Below are positions 26,963 through 36,072 of a DNA stretch of 64,000 nt, one piece after another. Source of the DNA: Aureibaculum luteum (GTDB lineage Bacteria; Bacteroidota; Bacteroidia; Flavobacteriales; Flavobacteriaceae); contig NZ_QRGD01000002.1 in the NCBI RefSeq assembly GCF_003449015.1, positions 620,001-684,000 on the forward strand, written 5' to 3'. The position numbers and the translations under genes are program-made. Every line of letters starts with the position of its first letter. Position 1 is the first letter of the stretch. Under the pieces are notes generated by a model. The model saw nothing but the letters and a program-made list of their open reading frames with translations. It was not told the DNA's origin and searched no databases.

Positions 26963-27709
26963 ATGACTAAAATTAAGGCAATATTAATTGATGATGAGCA
27001 AGGTGCAAGAAATGTGTTAACAAATCTATTAGAAAGAAATGCAGCTAATATTGATATTGTGGCAACTTGTAATAATTTAGAGAAGGGCGTACATCAAATT
27101 AAAGCGTTACACCCAAATGTTATTTTTTTGGATGTTCAAATGCCTAACTATGCAGGCTATGAGATTGTAAACTTTTTTGATACTATAGATTTCGAAATTA
27201 TATTTGTTACAGCATATGATCAGTATGCCATAAAAGCATTTGAATTGAATGCCATTGATTATTTAGTAAAACCAATTGATAGAACTAAATTAGTAAAAAC
27301 ATTAAATAAACTTGAGAGTAAATTAAATCAACAAGCTGAATTAGTTGATTATCAAGCATTATTAAAGACAATAAAAGATAAGGATTTCAAAAAAATAGTA
27401 ATTCCTGAATTAGGTAACAGGAGAATTATTGATTTAGATAATATTATTGCAATTGAAGCAAATGGTGCTTATAGCAATATCTATTTAAAGGATAATAAAA
27501 CAATTACAGTTAGTAAAAATTTAAAATACTTTGAAGAAGTATTGCCTAAAGATTCTTCATTATTTCGTTCACATAGAGCCTGGATTATCAATTTAGAACA
27601 TATCGAATTTATAAATAAAACAGAACGAAATATCACATTAGCAAAGGGTACTGTTAAGGCTAAAATTTCTAGAGCCCGTATTGAAGCTTTTGAGGAAATC
27701 ATTTTGTAA
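26963..27709 (+). CDS. LytTR-family response regulator (AlgR/LytR type)
   Basis: 248 residues. Receiver domain 1-120 with acidic D10/D11, phospho-acceptor D57 ('FLDVQMP') and conserved K in 'YLVKPID'. The LytTR DNA-binding domain is about 140-245 ('IEANGAYSNIYLKD', 'FRSHRAWIINL'). Paired with the sensor kinase 17 bases downstream. Likely leaderless. Confidence 0.93.
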   Translation: MTKIKAILIDDEQGARNVLTNLLERNAANIDIVATCNNLEKGVHQIKALHPNVIFLDVQMPNYAGYEIVNFFDTIDFEIIFVTAYDQYAIKAFELNAIDYLVKPIDRTKLVKTLNKLESKLNQQAELVDYQALLKTIKDKDFKKIVIPELGNRRIIDLDNIIAIEANGAYSNIYLKDNKTITVSKNLKYFEEVLPKDSSLFRSHRAWIINLEHIEFINKTERNITLAKGTVKAKISRARIEAFEEIIL

Positions 27710-27726
27710 TACGTCATAAAAACACA

Positions 27727-30642
27727 TTGATTAAAAATATTTTTTTACTAGTTCTGGTTTTCGCTTCATTTCTAATGCAGGCTCAAGAACCAGTATCTGT
27801 ACATTTATCAGAAAAAGATGGTTTACCTGATAAAGAATTCTATAGTATTCTCGAAGATGAAAATGGTTTTATTTGGCTTGGTGCTGATAAGGGGTTGTAT
27901 AGATATGATGGTAAAACATTTAAAAACTACAACAGTGAAAAACAACTCGGGTTATCTGTTTTTAATATTCAACAAGCCCCTTCTGGTCTTATTTGGTGTA
28001 ATAATATCTCTGGACAATTTTTCTATGTTGAAAACAATAAATTAAACCTATTTATAGATTTAGGTAAACAGTTAAATGGTCAATTAGCAGATTTTATAAT
28101 AAAAAACGAATATTTATATATACTTACGTTAAAGAAAATTTATAAAGTAAATTTAAAGACCAAAAGTATAGAATACAACCAACCGGTAACACAAAGATAT
28201 GGATCAATATTTAAAATTGATGATTGTATTTATTATGAAAACTTAAATTCAATAGTACCGATAGTTTCTGAGAAAAAAAATGAATTAACAAATCTAATGT
28301 CTTCCCGTGAAGAATCTGATACTATAAACAATTATAACAAAAACACTAAAATTTTTAAAGTAAGTGCTAACCTTGTTTTTAGACAAGATAATTTTAATTC
28401 AAATCGTTTTTATTCAATAAATAAATCTAAAAACACTTTAAATTTAATACATCAATTCCAAGTTTTATCTAAAGAAAGAATATACAATACTTTTGAAAAT
28501 AATAAGGAGATTTGGTTTGCCACAAGTACTGGTGTATGGGTTTTTGAATTAAAAAGAAATCATTTTTTTCTAATCAAACGATTTTTAAAAGATAGAAATG
28601 TTACTAATATATTAAAAGATAAAGATGATAATTATTGGTTTACTACATTAAATAATGGAATTTATGTAATTCCAAATATTACTATAGAAACATGTATTAT
28701 TACAGAACCAAATAAAAATATTAGCAGCTTAGATATTGTCAATGATAGTACGCTTGTATTTGGAAACACAAATGGGAATATAGGGTTTTATAATACAAAT
28801 ACGTATGTTGAAAAGATTATAAAGCTACCCTCAAAAGACAGAGTATCTACACTTAAATACCTCTCAAATAGTAACACTGTTTTTATCAGCAAAGATCTAA
28901 GTGCTTATTCTTTACATATTAATTCATTAAAATTAACTAAAATTGAAGGGGCCAGAACAGCAAAAAGTTTAACCTTATTGAACAATGATAATTTACTCTT
29001 CACGAGTTATAACTCAGCGATTGCACTTGAAAAAAGTAATTTTAAAAATGAGAAAAAATATATTTCTGGAGAAAAAAGAACTTATGCTTCATTCTATAAT
29101 AAAATAAATAAAACCGCATATATCGCTTTTGTTGATAACCTAGTCTCTTATGACAGTAATTGGAATTCTAAAAAAATTCTTTTTAATAACCAGCCCATTT
29201 ACGGTAAATCTATAACAGAAACAGCTAATGGCACATTATGGATAGCAACATTTAAAAATGGCGTATTAGGCATTAAAAACGATACAGTTATACAGCATTA
29301 CACAACCAAAAACGGACTAACATCCAATAATGTTCTTATGCTTAAGGCAGACCAGAATAAATTATGGATTGCCTTGGGAAATAGTATTCAAGTATTGGAT
29401 GTTGATTCAAAACAGTTAAAAACATTAACTAAAAGCGATGGTGTTTTATCTTATGACGTTTCTGGTATTGAAATAGTACGTGAAAAAGTATATTTTTCAT
29501 CATCACAAGGGTTGTTTTCAATACACAAAGACCAATCATTTAAAACCCAAAATGCTGATGTATATTTTAATAAATTGGAGATCAATGAAAAAAACACAAT
29601 AATAACCTCAAAATACAGCCTTAAATATCATCAAAATGCTATAAATATTGGTTTTAATGTTAATGGTTTTTTATACAATCAAAAAAGAAAATATAAATAC
29701 CGATTAAAAGGCTTTAACAATACATGGTTAACTACAGATATTGGAGTGAATTCAGTTAAATACAATAGTTTACCTACTGGTAAATATACCTTTCAAGTAC
29801 AACCTATTTTAGATAATAGGTTAGGTGAAAACAAGATGAAATCTTTAATCTTTACTATAAGAAAGCCTTTTTGGAAAACATGGTGGTTTCTTGTTGGTTT
29901 ATGTATACTGATTTTAGGAAGCACTATTTTGTATTATAGAAAGAAAATAAAAATTAAAGAACACGAACGCATAACACAATTAGAAAAAATATCTTTAGAA
30001 AAAGAATTGATCAATTTGAATTTAACGGCACTTCGTTCACAAATGAATCCACATTTTATATTTAATTCCTTAAACTCAATACAAGATTTAGTCCTTAAAG
30101 AAGATACCAATGCGTCATACGATTATATTGTCTTATTTTCGAAACTGATACGAAACACATTAACATACTCTAATCAAGATTTTATTCCATTGGAAAAGGA
30201 ATTAGATTTTTTAAATATTTATTTACAATTAGAAAAACTTCGTTTTGGAGAATCATTTAGCTACAATATTCACTTTGAAGGGAATGAGAACTTAGAAGTC
30301 CCTTCTTTACTGATCCAGCCCTTTATAGAGAATGCCTTAGTCCACGGTTTGCTGCATAAAGTAGGTGAAAAGAAACTAAGTGTTATTTTTAATTTTACAA
30401 ATAGTGTTTTACAATGTACTATTACCGATAACGGGATTGGTAGAAAAAAGGCTGAAGAAATTGCCAATCGTCAAGGTAATCTTCACGAATCATTTGCTTT
30501 ACAAGCTATTGAAAAACGTTTAGAAATCTTTAAAAAACAATACAATCAAAATATTGGCTTTACCATTAAAGATAGTTATACCAATGAGAATGTAAAAGGT
30601 ACAACAGTTGTTTTAACGATGCCATTTAAAAAACAATTTTAA
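27727..30642 (+). CDS. Sensor histidine kinase, two-component propeller + LytS-type kinase
   Basis: 971 residues, TTG start. Signal sequence of about 20 residues ending 'LMQAQ'. The periplasmic region (about 25-640) has repeated 'DENGFIWLGADKGLYRYDG'-like Reg_prop units forming one or two seven-bladed propellers, then a Y_Y_Y domain (about 645-710), one membrane helix (about 718-738) and a coiled coil. The LytS-type His_kinase domain has 'QMNPHFIFNSLN' with the phospho-acceptor His near 776, an N-box 'QPFIENALVHG' and a G-box 'DNGIGRKKAE'. Transmits an extracellular signal, in relatives often an oligosaccharide, to the LytTR regulator upstream. Confidence 0.92.
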   Translation: MIKNIFLLVLVFASFLMQAQEPVSVHLSEKDGLPDKEFYSILEDENGFIWLGADKGLYRYDGKTFKNYNSEKQLGLSVFNIQQAPSGLIWCNNISGQFFYVENNKLNLFIDLGKQLNGQLADFIIKNEYLYILTLKKIYKVNLKTKSIEYNQPVTQRYGSIFKIDDCIYYENLNSIVPIVSEKKNELTNLMSSREESDTINNYNKNTKIFKVSANLVFRQDNFNSNRFYSINKSKNTLNLIHQFQVLSKERIYNTFENNKEIWFATSTGVWVFELKRNHFFLIKRFLKDRNVTNILKDKDDNYWFTTLNNGIYVIPNITIETCIITEPNKNISSLDIVNDSTLVFGNTNGNIGFYNTNTYVEKIIKLPSKDRVSTLKYLSNSNTVFISKDLSAYSLHINSLKLTKIEGARTAKSLTLLNNDNLLFTSYNSAIALEKSNFKNEKKYISGEKRTYASFYNKINKTAYIAFVDNLVSYDSNWNSKKILFNNQPIYGKSITETANGTLWIATFKNGVLGIKNDTVIQHYTTKNGLTSNNVLMLKADQNKLWIALGNSIQVLDVDSKQLKTLTKSDGVLSYDVSGIEIVREKVYFSSSQGLFSIHKDQSFKTQNADVYFNKLEINEKNTIITSKYSLKYHQNAINIGFNVNGFLYNQKRKYKYRLKGFNNTWLTTDIGVNSVKYNSLPTGKYTFQVQPILDNRLGENKMKSLIFTIRKPFWKTWWFLVGLCILILGSTILYYRKKIKIKEHERITQLEKISLEKELINLNLTALRSQMNPHFIFNSLNSIQDLVLKEDTNASYDYIVLFSKLIRNTLTYSNQDFIPLEKELDFLNIYLQLEKLRFGESFSYNIHFEGNENLEVPSLLIQPFIENALVHGLLHKVGEKKLSVIFNFTNSVLQCTITDNGIGRKKAEEIANRQGNLHESFALQAIEKRLEIFKKQYNQNIGFTIKDSYTNENVKGTTVVLTMPFKKQF

Positions 30643-30967
30643 GTTCTATTCAAGAATTTAATAAAACGCTTCTAGTTAACTTATGTACCTTTTTAGGTGC
30701 TTACCTAATCTAAAGAGATTTTCCAATTTTAAAAAATCACGCTGCAATACAGCGATGCGATACTTGTTTTATGATTACTCATACCCTTATTTAAAATGAA
30801 CAATAAATTGAACTAACTCATACTATTCATTAGTTTTCATTATAAATTCTTCCGTTAACAAACCCAAATTGCCATTCACAAACTGCTTGAAAGTAAAGAT
30901 ATTATATGGCCAATTGAGGCGTTAAACTAAAACGAAAAACCAAATAGTAATTAATAAATTAAAAAAG
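30643..30967. other. Intergenic region before the cadherin-like lipoprotein
   Basis: No gene. Two small hairpins: ACCT-tttt-AGGT (30687-30698) and CGCTG-N5-CAGCG (30740-30754). Neither has a T-run typical of a terminator. No exact TAnnTTTG near the next ATG. Confidence 0.45.
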
Positions 30968-31981
30968 ATGAAAAAATTAAAATTAGGAGTATTGTTTAGC
31001 GTATTAAGTTTAACAATAATGAGTTGTAGTAGTGATGATCCAGATTCACTTACTACTGCTAATATTACCAAAAGTATTGATGAGAACGCCGCAGATGGTG
31101 CTGTTGTAGCTACAGTCTCTGGCACATCAAATGCTGGTACGGTTTCCTTTAGTATTTTAAACCAATCACCTGCTGGAGCTATGACTATAAATGCAACTAC
31201 GGGTGACTTGACAGTTGCAGATGCAACTATTTTCGATTTTGAAACAAATCCAGAAATAACAGCGGAAGTACAAGTGTCCACTGAAAGTCTTATTGAAAAT
31301 TCAAGTGTAATTATAAATTTAAATGATATCGATGATATCGAATTTTTACTATCTACTTCTAAAAATACTTATAAAAATGCCTCTGATGGAAATTGGGTAG
31401 CTATAACAGCAGCTGAATACAATAATTTAGAAGATAAACTAAATGAAGTAAGTAGAGCAGGTGCAAGTGAGGCAGAATTTAACAGTACCACTGCTTCTGA
31501 AGAAGGAGGTTCCTCTTCTTTTACCGTTTCAAAAAATAATTCTGGACAATTCATCTCTAAATCCGTATCTCCTTCAAAAACAGCAACGACAACTATTCCA
31601 AATGGAGGGTATTTGATTGCTTTTAAATATGAAGTAAATCCATATGGCGGAGCAATAACTGATGCTAAGGTAAAACAATCTAGTACTTCAAATTACAGTG
31701 GTTTTGCTAATATAGGTGGTAGCTTACCATCACACACAAGTACTGACGCAGAAACATTCTATTTTGTATTGAAAGGAAGCACTACTGCAACAACTGCAGT
31801 AGGCCATATGGCATTTTACAAATCATCATCAAATTCAACACTTTTTAAGCGAATCTCAAGGACTTCTTATTACTATTCAGGTTCTGATTCGAACATATTA
31901 GGTTCAGGAGCTTTTGATGGTGGCGGAACAGGTATTGTTTGGTTGCAACAAGGTTTGTGTACCACACAAAAGCAATGGTAA
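30968..31981 (+). CDS. Cadherin-domain-like surface lipoprotein
   Basis: 337 residues. Lipoprotein signal with lipobox 'LTIMSC' (Cys20) followed by Ser/Asp, typical of surface-exported Bacteroidota lipoproteins. One cadherin-like repeat in about 33-120 ('SIDENAADGAVVATVSG', 'FDFETNPEITAEVQVS', 'VIINLNDIDD'). The C-terminal 200 residues are Ser/Thr/Gly rich and not recognised. It lies downstream of the sensor kinase, possibly as its target, and ends at a strong terminator. Confidence 0.8.
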   Translation: MKKLKLGVLFSVLSLTIMSCSSDDPDSLTTANITKSIDENAADGAVVATVSGTSNAGTVSFSILNQSPAGAMTINATTGDLTVADATIFDFETNPEITAEVQVSTESLIENSSVIINLNDIDDIEFLLSTSKNTYKNASDGNWVAITAAEYNNLEDKLNEVSRAGASEAEFNSTTASEEGGSSSFTVSKNNSGQFISKSVSPSKTATTTIPNGGYLIAFKYEVNPYGGAITDAKVKQSSTSNYSGFANIGGSLPSHTSTDAETFYFVLKGSTTATTAVGHMAFYKSSSNSTLFKRISRTSYYYSGSDSNILGSGAFDGGGTGIVWLQQGLCTTQKQW

Positions 31982-32013
31982 TTCACAATATAAATATCGT
32001 GATTTAAAAAATT

Positions 32014-32048
32014 AAAAAGCAGGTTCGTTCTTACGAATCTGCTTTTTT
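32014..32048 (+). terminator. Rho-independent terminator of the lipoprotein gene
   Basis: 15-bp stem AAAAAGCAGGTTCGT / ACGAATCTGCTTTTTT with a TCTT loop and one G-T wobble, ending in six T. It lies 32 bases after the stop. Confidence 0.9.
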
Positions 32049-32078
32049 GTTATATGATAACTATAGGAAATGAGTAAC

Positions 32079-32128
32079 AAAACCTAACAGAATCTGTTAC
32101 AAGAAAGGTGAAAATAGTGAAAGAGTAA
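32079..32128 (+). repeat. 50-bp direct repeat, copy B
   Basis: Same orientation as copy A at 26840-26889 and about 80 percent identical by eye. Lies between the lipoprotein terminator and the convergent DMT transporter. Confidence 0.6.
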
Positions 32129-32139
32129 AACCATAGTTA

Positions 32140-33039
32140 CTAAGAATATAAAATCAAAAAGATCCCCACTAAAATTCCCGTTAATGGTACCAATTTTTTG
32201 CGTTTATTTTGTTCTTTAAACACAAGGCCACCAATTACAACAGCGATAATCAATTGACTCCGTTTTATAGCTGATAGCAACATAATTAAAGCTTCAGGAT
32301 CTTGCAACGCTTTAAAATAAAAATAATCAGCTGCTTGTAACAAAACACCAACGGCTACAATTGTCCAACGCCATTTAAATGCCTTACGTTTTTCCTTATA
32401 GGGAAACCATGTTATCGATAAAATGACTAATAAAATTAAAATGGTATACCAACAAAACCAAAATTGTAGAGTTTGCGGATTCAAAGTTAAACTCTGAATT
32501 AAAAACTTATCGTATAAACCACTAGCTGCCCCTAAAAAAGTAGCGGCAATAATGGCATAAACCCATTTATTACGCTTAAAATGGATTCCTTCTTGCTTTC
32601 CTATTTTAGAATAGAGCATTACAGAAAAAATAATAAGAAAAAAACCAATCCATTGTAAAAACTTAGGCGTCTCATTATAAATTAAAATTGCACCTATAAA
32701 GGTAAAAAAGGGTCCTGCTGAACGTATTGGGGTTACTATAGTTAATGGCAAATGTTTTAAAGCTTGATATGCTAAAATCCATGAAGCTGCCATTATCATC
32801 GACTTAATAAAAATAAAACCATGAGTTTCCCATGGAATACGTGTAATATAAAAACCCAATTCTTTCGTGCCTTCTGGAAAATAAACCGAACCGATAAAAA
32901 AGGGGAGAAGAATTAGAAAACCAGAAGTAATGGTCCCCAACAACACAGGAAAAACTTCGTTTCCTTGTACCGCATGTTTCTTACATAAATTATGTAAACC
33001 TAAAAAAAGTGCGGCCAATAAGCCCAAATACATCCACAT
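32140..33039 (-). CDS. EamA/DMT-superfamily transporter
   Basis: 299 residues with ten predicted membrane helices arranged as two five-helix EamA repeats, the usual size. Basic cytosolic loops 'KRNKW' and 'KEKRKAFKWRW'. Substrate unknown (family: amino acids, metabolites, nucleotide sugars). Convergent with the lipoprotein gene; the next gene upstream (ThiE) is 139 bases away on the same strand. Confidence 0.85.
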   Translation of the reverse strand: MWMYLGLLAALFLGLHNLCKKHAVQGNEVFPVLLGTITSGFLILLPFFIGSVYFPEGTKELGFYITRIPWETHGFIFIKSMIMAASWILAYQALKHLPLTIVTPIRSAGPFFTFIGAILIYNETPKFLQWIGFFLIIFSVMLYSKIGKQEGIHFKRNKWVYAIIAATFLGAASGLYDKFLIQSLTLNPQTLQFWFCWYTILILLVILSITWFPYKEKRKAFKWRWTIVAVGVLLQAADYFYFKALQDPEALIMLLSAIKRSQLIIAVVIGGLVFKEQNKRKKLVPLTGILVGIFLILYS

Positions 33040-33178
33040 GCCGCGAATATAGTTTTTTAAGCCACTTTAGACTTGGAAAATGAAGTGTTTTTTTACCAAA
33101 TTAAAGATCACAAAAAATATCCTATTTTAAAGAGATAGACATTAATTTACAACCCTAATTTGTTTTCAAAATTATAAA

Positions 33179-33823
33179 TTATTCAAATTTATAAGGCTGT
33201 TCTGCAGTTACGGAAGCATTTAGCAATTGATTAAAGGTTCTAATGGTATTAAAATCCTTCGTTATGGCTTCAGATACTGCTATTCCTGCAATTCCTGTCG
33301 CTAAAATATCTGCAACATCTGCTGTGGTAATTCCACCAACACCAATTATGGGAGTTTCTGTTTTTAATGCTTTAAGTAGTGTAGTATATCCATCTAGCCC
33401 TAAAACAGAAGGTAGGTTTTCTTTAGTTGTGGTAAATCGAAAAGGACCTAAACTAATATAATCAACTTCTTTAGCAAGTAATGCTTCACAATCTTGCACT
33501 GTATTTGCCGTACCGCCAATAAGCTGCCAAGTATATAAGTGCTTTCTAGCTTCTGTAGCACTGGCATCTGTTTTCCCTAAATGTACACCATCAGCTTTTA
33601 CTGCTTTTGCTATTTTATAATTATCATTAATAATTAATCGCGTTTGAAAATGAGCTGTAATTTCCCTAGCCTCTTCAGCAAATTTCAAATACTTTTTTTC
33701 TGAAATATTCTTTAACCGTAATTGCACCAATTCAGAACCTGATGTACATGCTTTTTGGATATGCTCTAAATGGGCTGCTGGAGTAATGCCTTGAGAAATA
33801 TAATGAAGTTTAGGTATAATCAT
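33179..33823 (-). CDS. thiE: Thiamine-phosphate synthase ThiE
   Basis: 214 residues. TIM-barrel enzyme joining HMP-PP and thiazole phosphate to thiamine phosphate. Conserved blocks: 'QLRLKN', 'INDNYKIAKAVKADGVHLGKTD', 'GPFRFTTTK' and 'GVGGIT'. The DGVHLG-x-x-D and GPxFxTxTK signatures favour ThiE, although the TenI thiazole tautomerase paralogue is a close alternative. It stands alone here, with no other thi genes and no TPP riboswitch visible in the short upstream region. Confidence 0.85.
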   Translation of the reverse strand: MIIPKLHYISQGITPAAHLEHIQKACTSGSELVQLRLKNISEKKYLKFAEEAREITAHFQTRLIINDNYKIAKAVKADGVHLGKTDASATEARKHLYTWQLIGGTANTVQDCEALLAKEVDYISLGPFRFTTTKENLPSVLGLDGYTTLLKALKTETPIIGVGGITTADVADILATGIAGIAVSEAITKDFNTIRTFNQLLNASVTAEQPYKFE

Positions 33824-33879
33824 AGTTGTGTATTATAGAAAAATAGAGTTAAAAAAAGAGGTCTATTTTTTTTAAAATC

Positions 33880-34491
33880 CTAAATAGAAATTGTTTTTGA
33901 ATGTTCCATAAAACTAGACTTAAAACGTTTTAAAACGGAATGTGTTTTTTCACAGTAAAACACATACTGACATTTAGTAATACTCTGAGTCACTGTTAAA
34001 AAGGCATCATACGACGAACTTTTGGCTAAAAATTCAGCATTATCTAAGCTAAAGAGTTGTAATTGCGAAGTGTTTACGCCATTTAATAAAAACAACTTTT
34101 TTAATGTTCTTGGAGTAGAAATAAGAATATCTACACCTTCATAAATTTCTGACTTTTGCACATCAATATGAAGCTGATCATACCCCACATAAACACGTAA
34201 TCCACTGTTTTTTGTGAATTTTAAAAAAGCATCATACATGGCTAAGGCTATTTCCTTATTCTCTACCAAAACCATAGCTCTAGGTGAATCTCCTTTGGGT
34301 TCAAAATTTAACTTTTGTAGGGTGGTAAGAATCAGAGTGGTTGTTTTTCCACTATCTTTTGGGGCCAATCCATAAAGATTTGCACCACTTTTTATAACAG
34401 GAATACTCTTGCCTTGAAATGGAGTAGGAGTACTAATTTTTTGAATTTCTAACTTCTCTTGAATGTCGGAATGTAATTTTTTAAAAGGCAT
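33880..34491 (-). CDS. Degenerate half DEAD-box protein (RecA-like domain 1 only)
   Basis: 203 residues, ending where a normal helicase would begin its second RecA domain. The family fold is clear from 'STPTPFQGKSIPVIKSG' (Q-motif region) and 'ISTPRTLKKLF' (motif Ib, TPGR to TPRT). Motif I is 'APKDSGKTT' instead of AxTGxGKT, DEAD reads DNAE ('LDNAEF'), and motif III is lost ('FYCEKT'). It cannot act as a normal unwinding enzyme. The frame is intact, so it is more likely a retained adaptor or RNA-binding protein than a fresh pseudogene. The genuine helicases are at 7-9.7 kb. Confidence 0.8.
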   Translation of the reverse strand: MPFKKLHSDIQEKLEIQKISTPTPFQGKSIPVIKSGANLYGLAPKDSGKTTTLILTTLQKLNFEPKGDSPRAMVLVENKEIALAMYDAFLKFTKNSGLRVYVGYDQLHIDVQKSEIYEGVDILISTPRTLKKLFLLNGVNTSQLQLFSLDNAEFLAKSSSYDAFLTVTQSITKCQYVFYCEKTHSVLKRFKSSFMEHSKTISI

Positions 34492-34819
34492 AGAAACTAA
34501 TAAGATTACTTTTTAGTGTAAGTTCGAGTGCCATGCAATTTTGCTGGTATCGAGAACATAATTGAGGCAAATATACTACTAAATGCTCGTTTTTTTTTCT
34601 ATTGAGCATTTATACAGGGTAATTTTCTGGACAAATGACTCTGTGGATATTTATCAAATAAAAAAGAAACAACAAGTTCGTAAACTATTGCGTAACTTTA
34701 ATGACAATTATTCTATTCAAATCTAGCAGGTAAATGACTTCGTTCGTTATTTATAAAATTAAGAATAGTGAGGTGTGGTACTCAAATTTATGAAAACAAT
34801 TCATTAAAAATCAGGAACT
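34492..34819. other. Divergent intergenic region with repeat and T-loop hairpin
   Basis: Contains a fragment of the dispersed repeat (34522-34556) and an 8-bp stem AAATGCTC / GAGCATTT (34581-34588, 34604-34611) with a T-rich 15-base loop. No gene supported. Confidence 0.5.
34522..34556. repeat. Dispersed intergenic repeat, short copy 4
   Basis: Contains 'gttcgagtgcc' and 'ggtatcgagaaca', the same end words as the repeat at 4324-4418, with a shortened middle. Confidence 0.5.
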
Positions 34820-36022
34820 ATGTTACAACATGTTTTATTAGAACGTGAAATATACACATCAGAAGAGCATAAAATGATGCAAGCCATGATTCAAGATTTC
34901 ATCAAAAATGAAATTATTGACCATCTCGATGATTGGGAGAAAAAAGGAATGGTTCCAAGAGAACTTTGGGAACGAGCTGGTGCATTGGGTTTACTGTGTA
35001 TGGATATGCCTGAAGATTATGGTGGAAGTGGACTGGACTTCAGCTTTAACGCCCTGTTTATTGAAGAAATGGCGAAAGAAGGCATCACAGGTCCCGGTTT
35101 TTCATTGCATTCAGATATTGTTGCTCCCTATCTCTTAAAATATGGTACTGAGGCTCAAAAGCAAAAGTACCTGCCACAAATGGCAACAGGCAAATTCATA
35201 ACATCTATTGGCATGACGGAACCTAACTGTGGTAGCGATCTTAAAGCCATCAAAACAACGGCGGTAAAGAAAGACGATCATTATGTGGTAAATGGACAAA
35301 AAACATTTATAACCAATGGTTTTATGTGCGATATGTCTATTGTCGCTGTAAAAACGAATTCGGGTACAGAAAAAGAGGGTGTGTCGTTGTTAATTATGGA
35401 AAGTAGTTATGAAGGTTTTGAAAAAGGAATTCCTTTCAAGAAAATAGGAATGAAAGCCCAAGATACTTGTGAATTATTTTTTGATAATGTAAAAGTTCCT
35501 AAAGAAAATTTATTAGGAGAAGAAGGATTGGGATTTAAAATAATGATGACCGAATTGGCTAGAGAACGTTTAACCGTAGCACTTAATGCTATTGGTGGGG
35601 CAGAAGGAGCCATAGAAAAAACAATTGCCTATACATCTACAAGAACCGCTTTTAAACAACCCATTGCTGGATTTCAAAATACACAATTTAAACTTGCAGA
35701 ATGCACTTCACAATTACAAATACATCAAACTTTTTTAGATCGCTGTACGCTATTATTAGCAGCCCATCAACTGACGTCAGAAAGTGCCTCCATCGCAAAG
35801 TATTCAGCAACAGAAATGCATGGTAACGTAGTAGATGAATGCCTACAATTGTTTGGTGGTTATGGATATATATGGGATTACCCAATTGCTCGAATGTATG
35901 CCGATAATAGAGTCGCAAGAATTTACGCAGGCACCAATGAAATCATGAAAATATTGATTGCTCGTGGTTTATTTAAAGAATTGTTCCAAGAGCTAAAAAA
36001 AGCCAAGAAAAAGCCTTTTTAA
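34820..36022 (+). CDS. Acyl-CoA dehydrogenase
   Basis: 400 residues, FAD-dependent alpha,beta-dehydrogenation of acyl-CoA. 'IGMTEPNCGSDL' and 'FITNGFMCD' are the FAD-binding signatures; 'DYPIARMYADNRVARIYAGTNEIM' is the C-terminal signature. The usual medium-chain catalytic Glu in 'YEGT' is Ala here ('YAGT'). A glutamate at 249 ('ARERL') sits at the position used by long-chain and isovaleryl-CoA enzymes, so this is an LCAD-like member. Monocistronic. Confidence 0.92.
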   Translation: MLQHVLLEREIYTSEEHKMMQAMIQDFIKNEIIDHLDDWEKKGMVPRELWERAGALGLLCMDMPEDYGGSGLDFSFNALFIEEMAKEGITGPGFSLHSDIVAPYLLKYGTEAQKQKYLPQMATGKFITSIGMTEPNCGSDLKAIKTTAVKKDDHYVVNGQKTFITNGFMCDMSIVAVKTNSGTEKEGVSLLIMESSYEGFEKGIPFKKIGMKAQDTCELFFDNVKVPKENLLGEEGLGFKIMMTELARERLTVALNAIGGAEGAIEKTIAYTSTRTAFKQPIAGFQNTQFKLAECTSQLQIHQTFLDRCTLLLAAHQLTSESASIAKYSATEMHGNVVDECLQLFGGYGYIWDYPIARMYADNRVARIYAGTNEIMKILIARGLFKELFQELKKAKKKPF

Positions 36023-36072
36023 CCTATAAAGAAGTTAAAACACACTAAGATTTTACGACTACGAGAATAGAC

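Noticed and set aside
33824-33879. TPP riboswitch upstream of thiE
   Set aside because: The space between thiE and its upstream neighbour is only 56 bases and lacks the conserved thi-box words.
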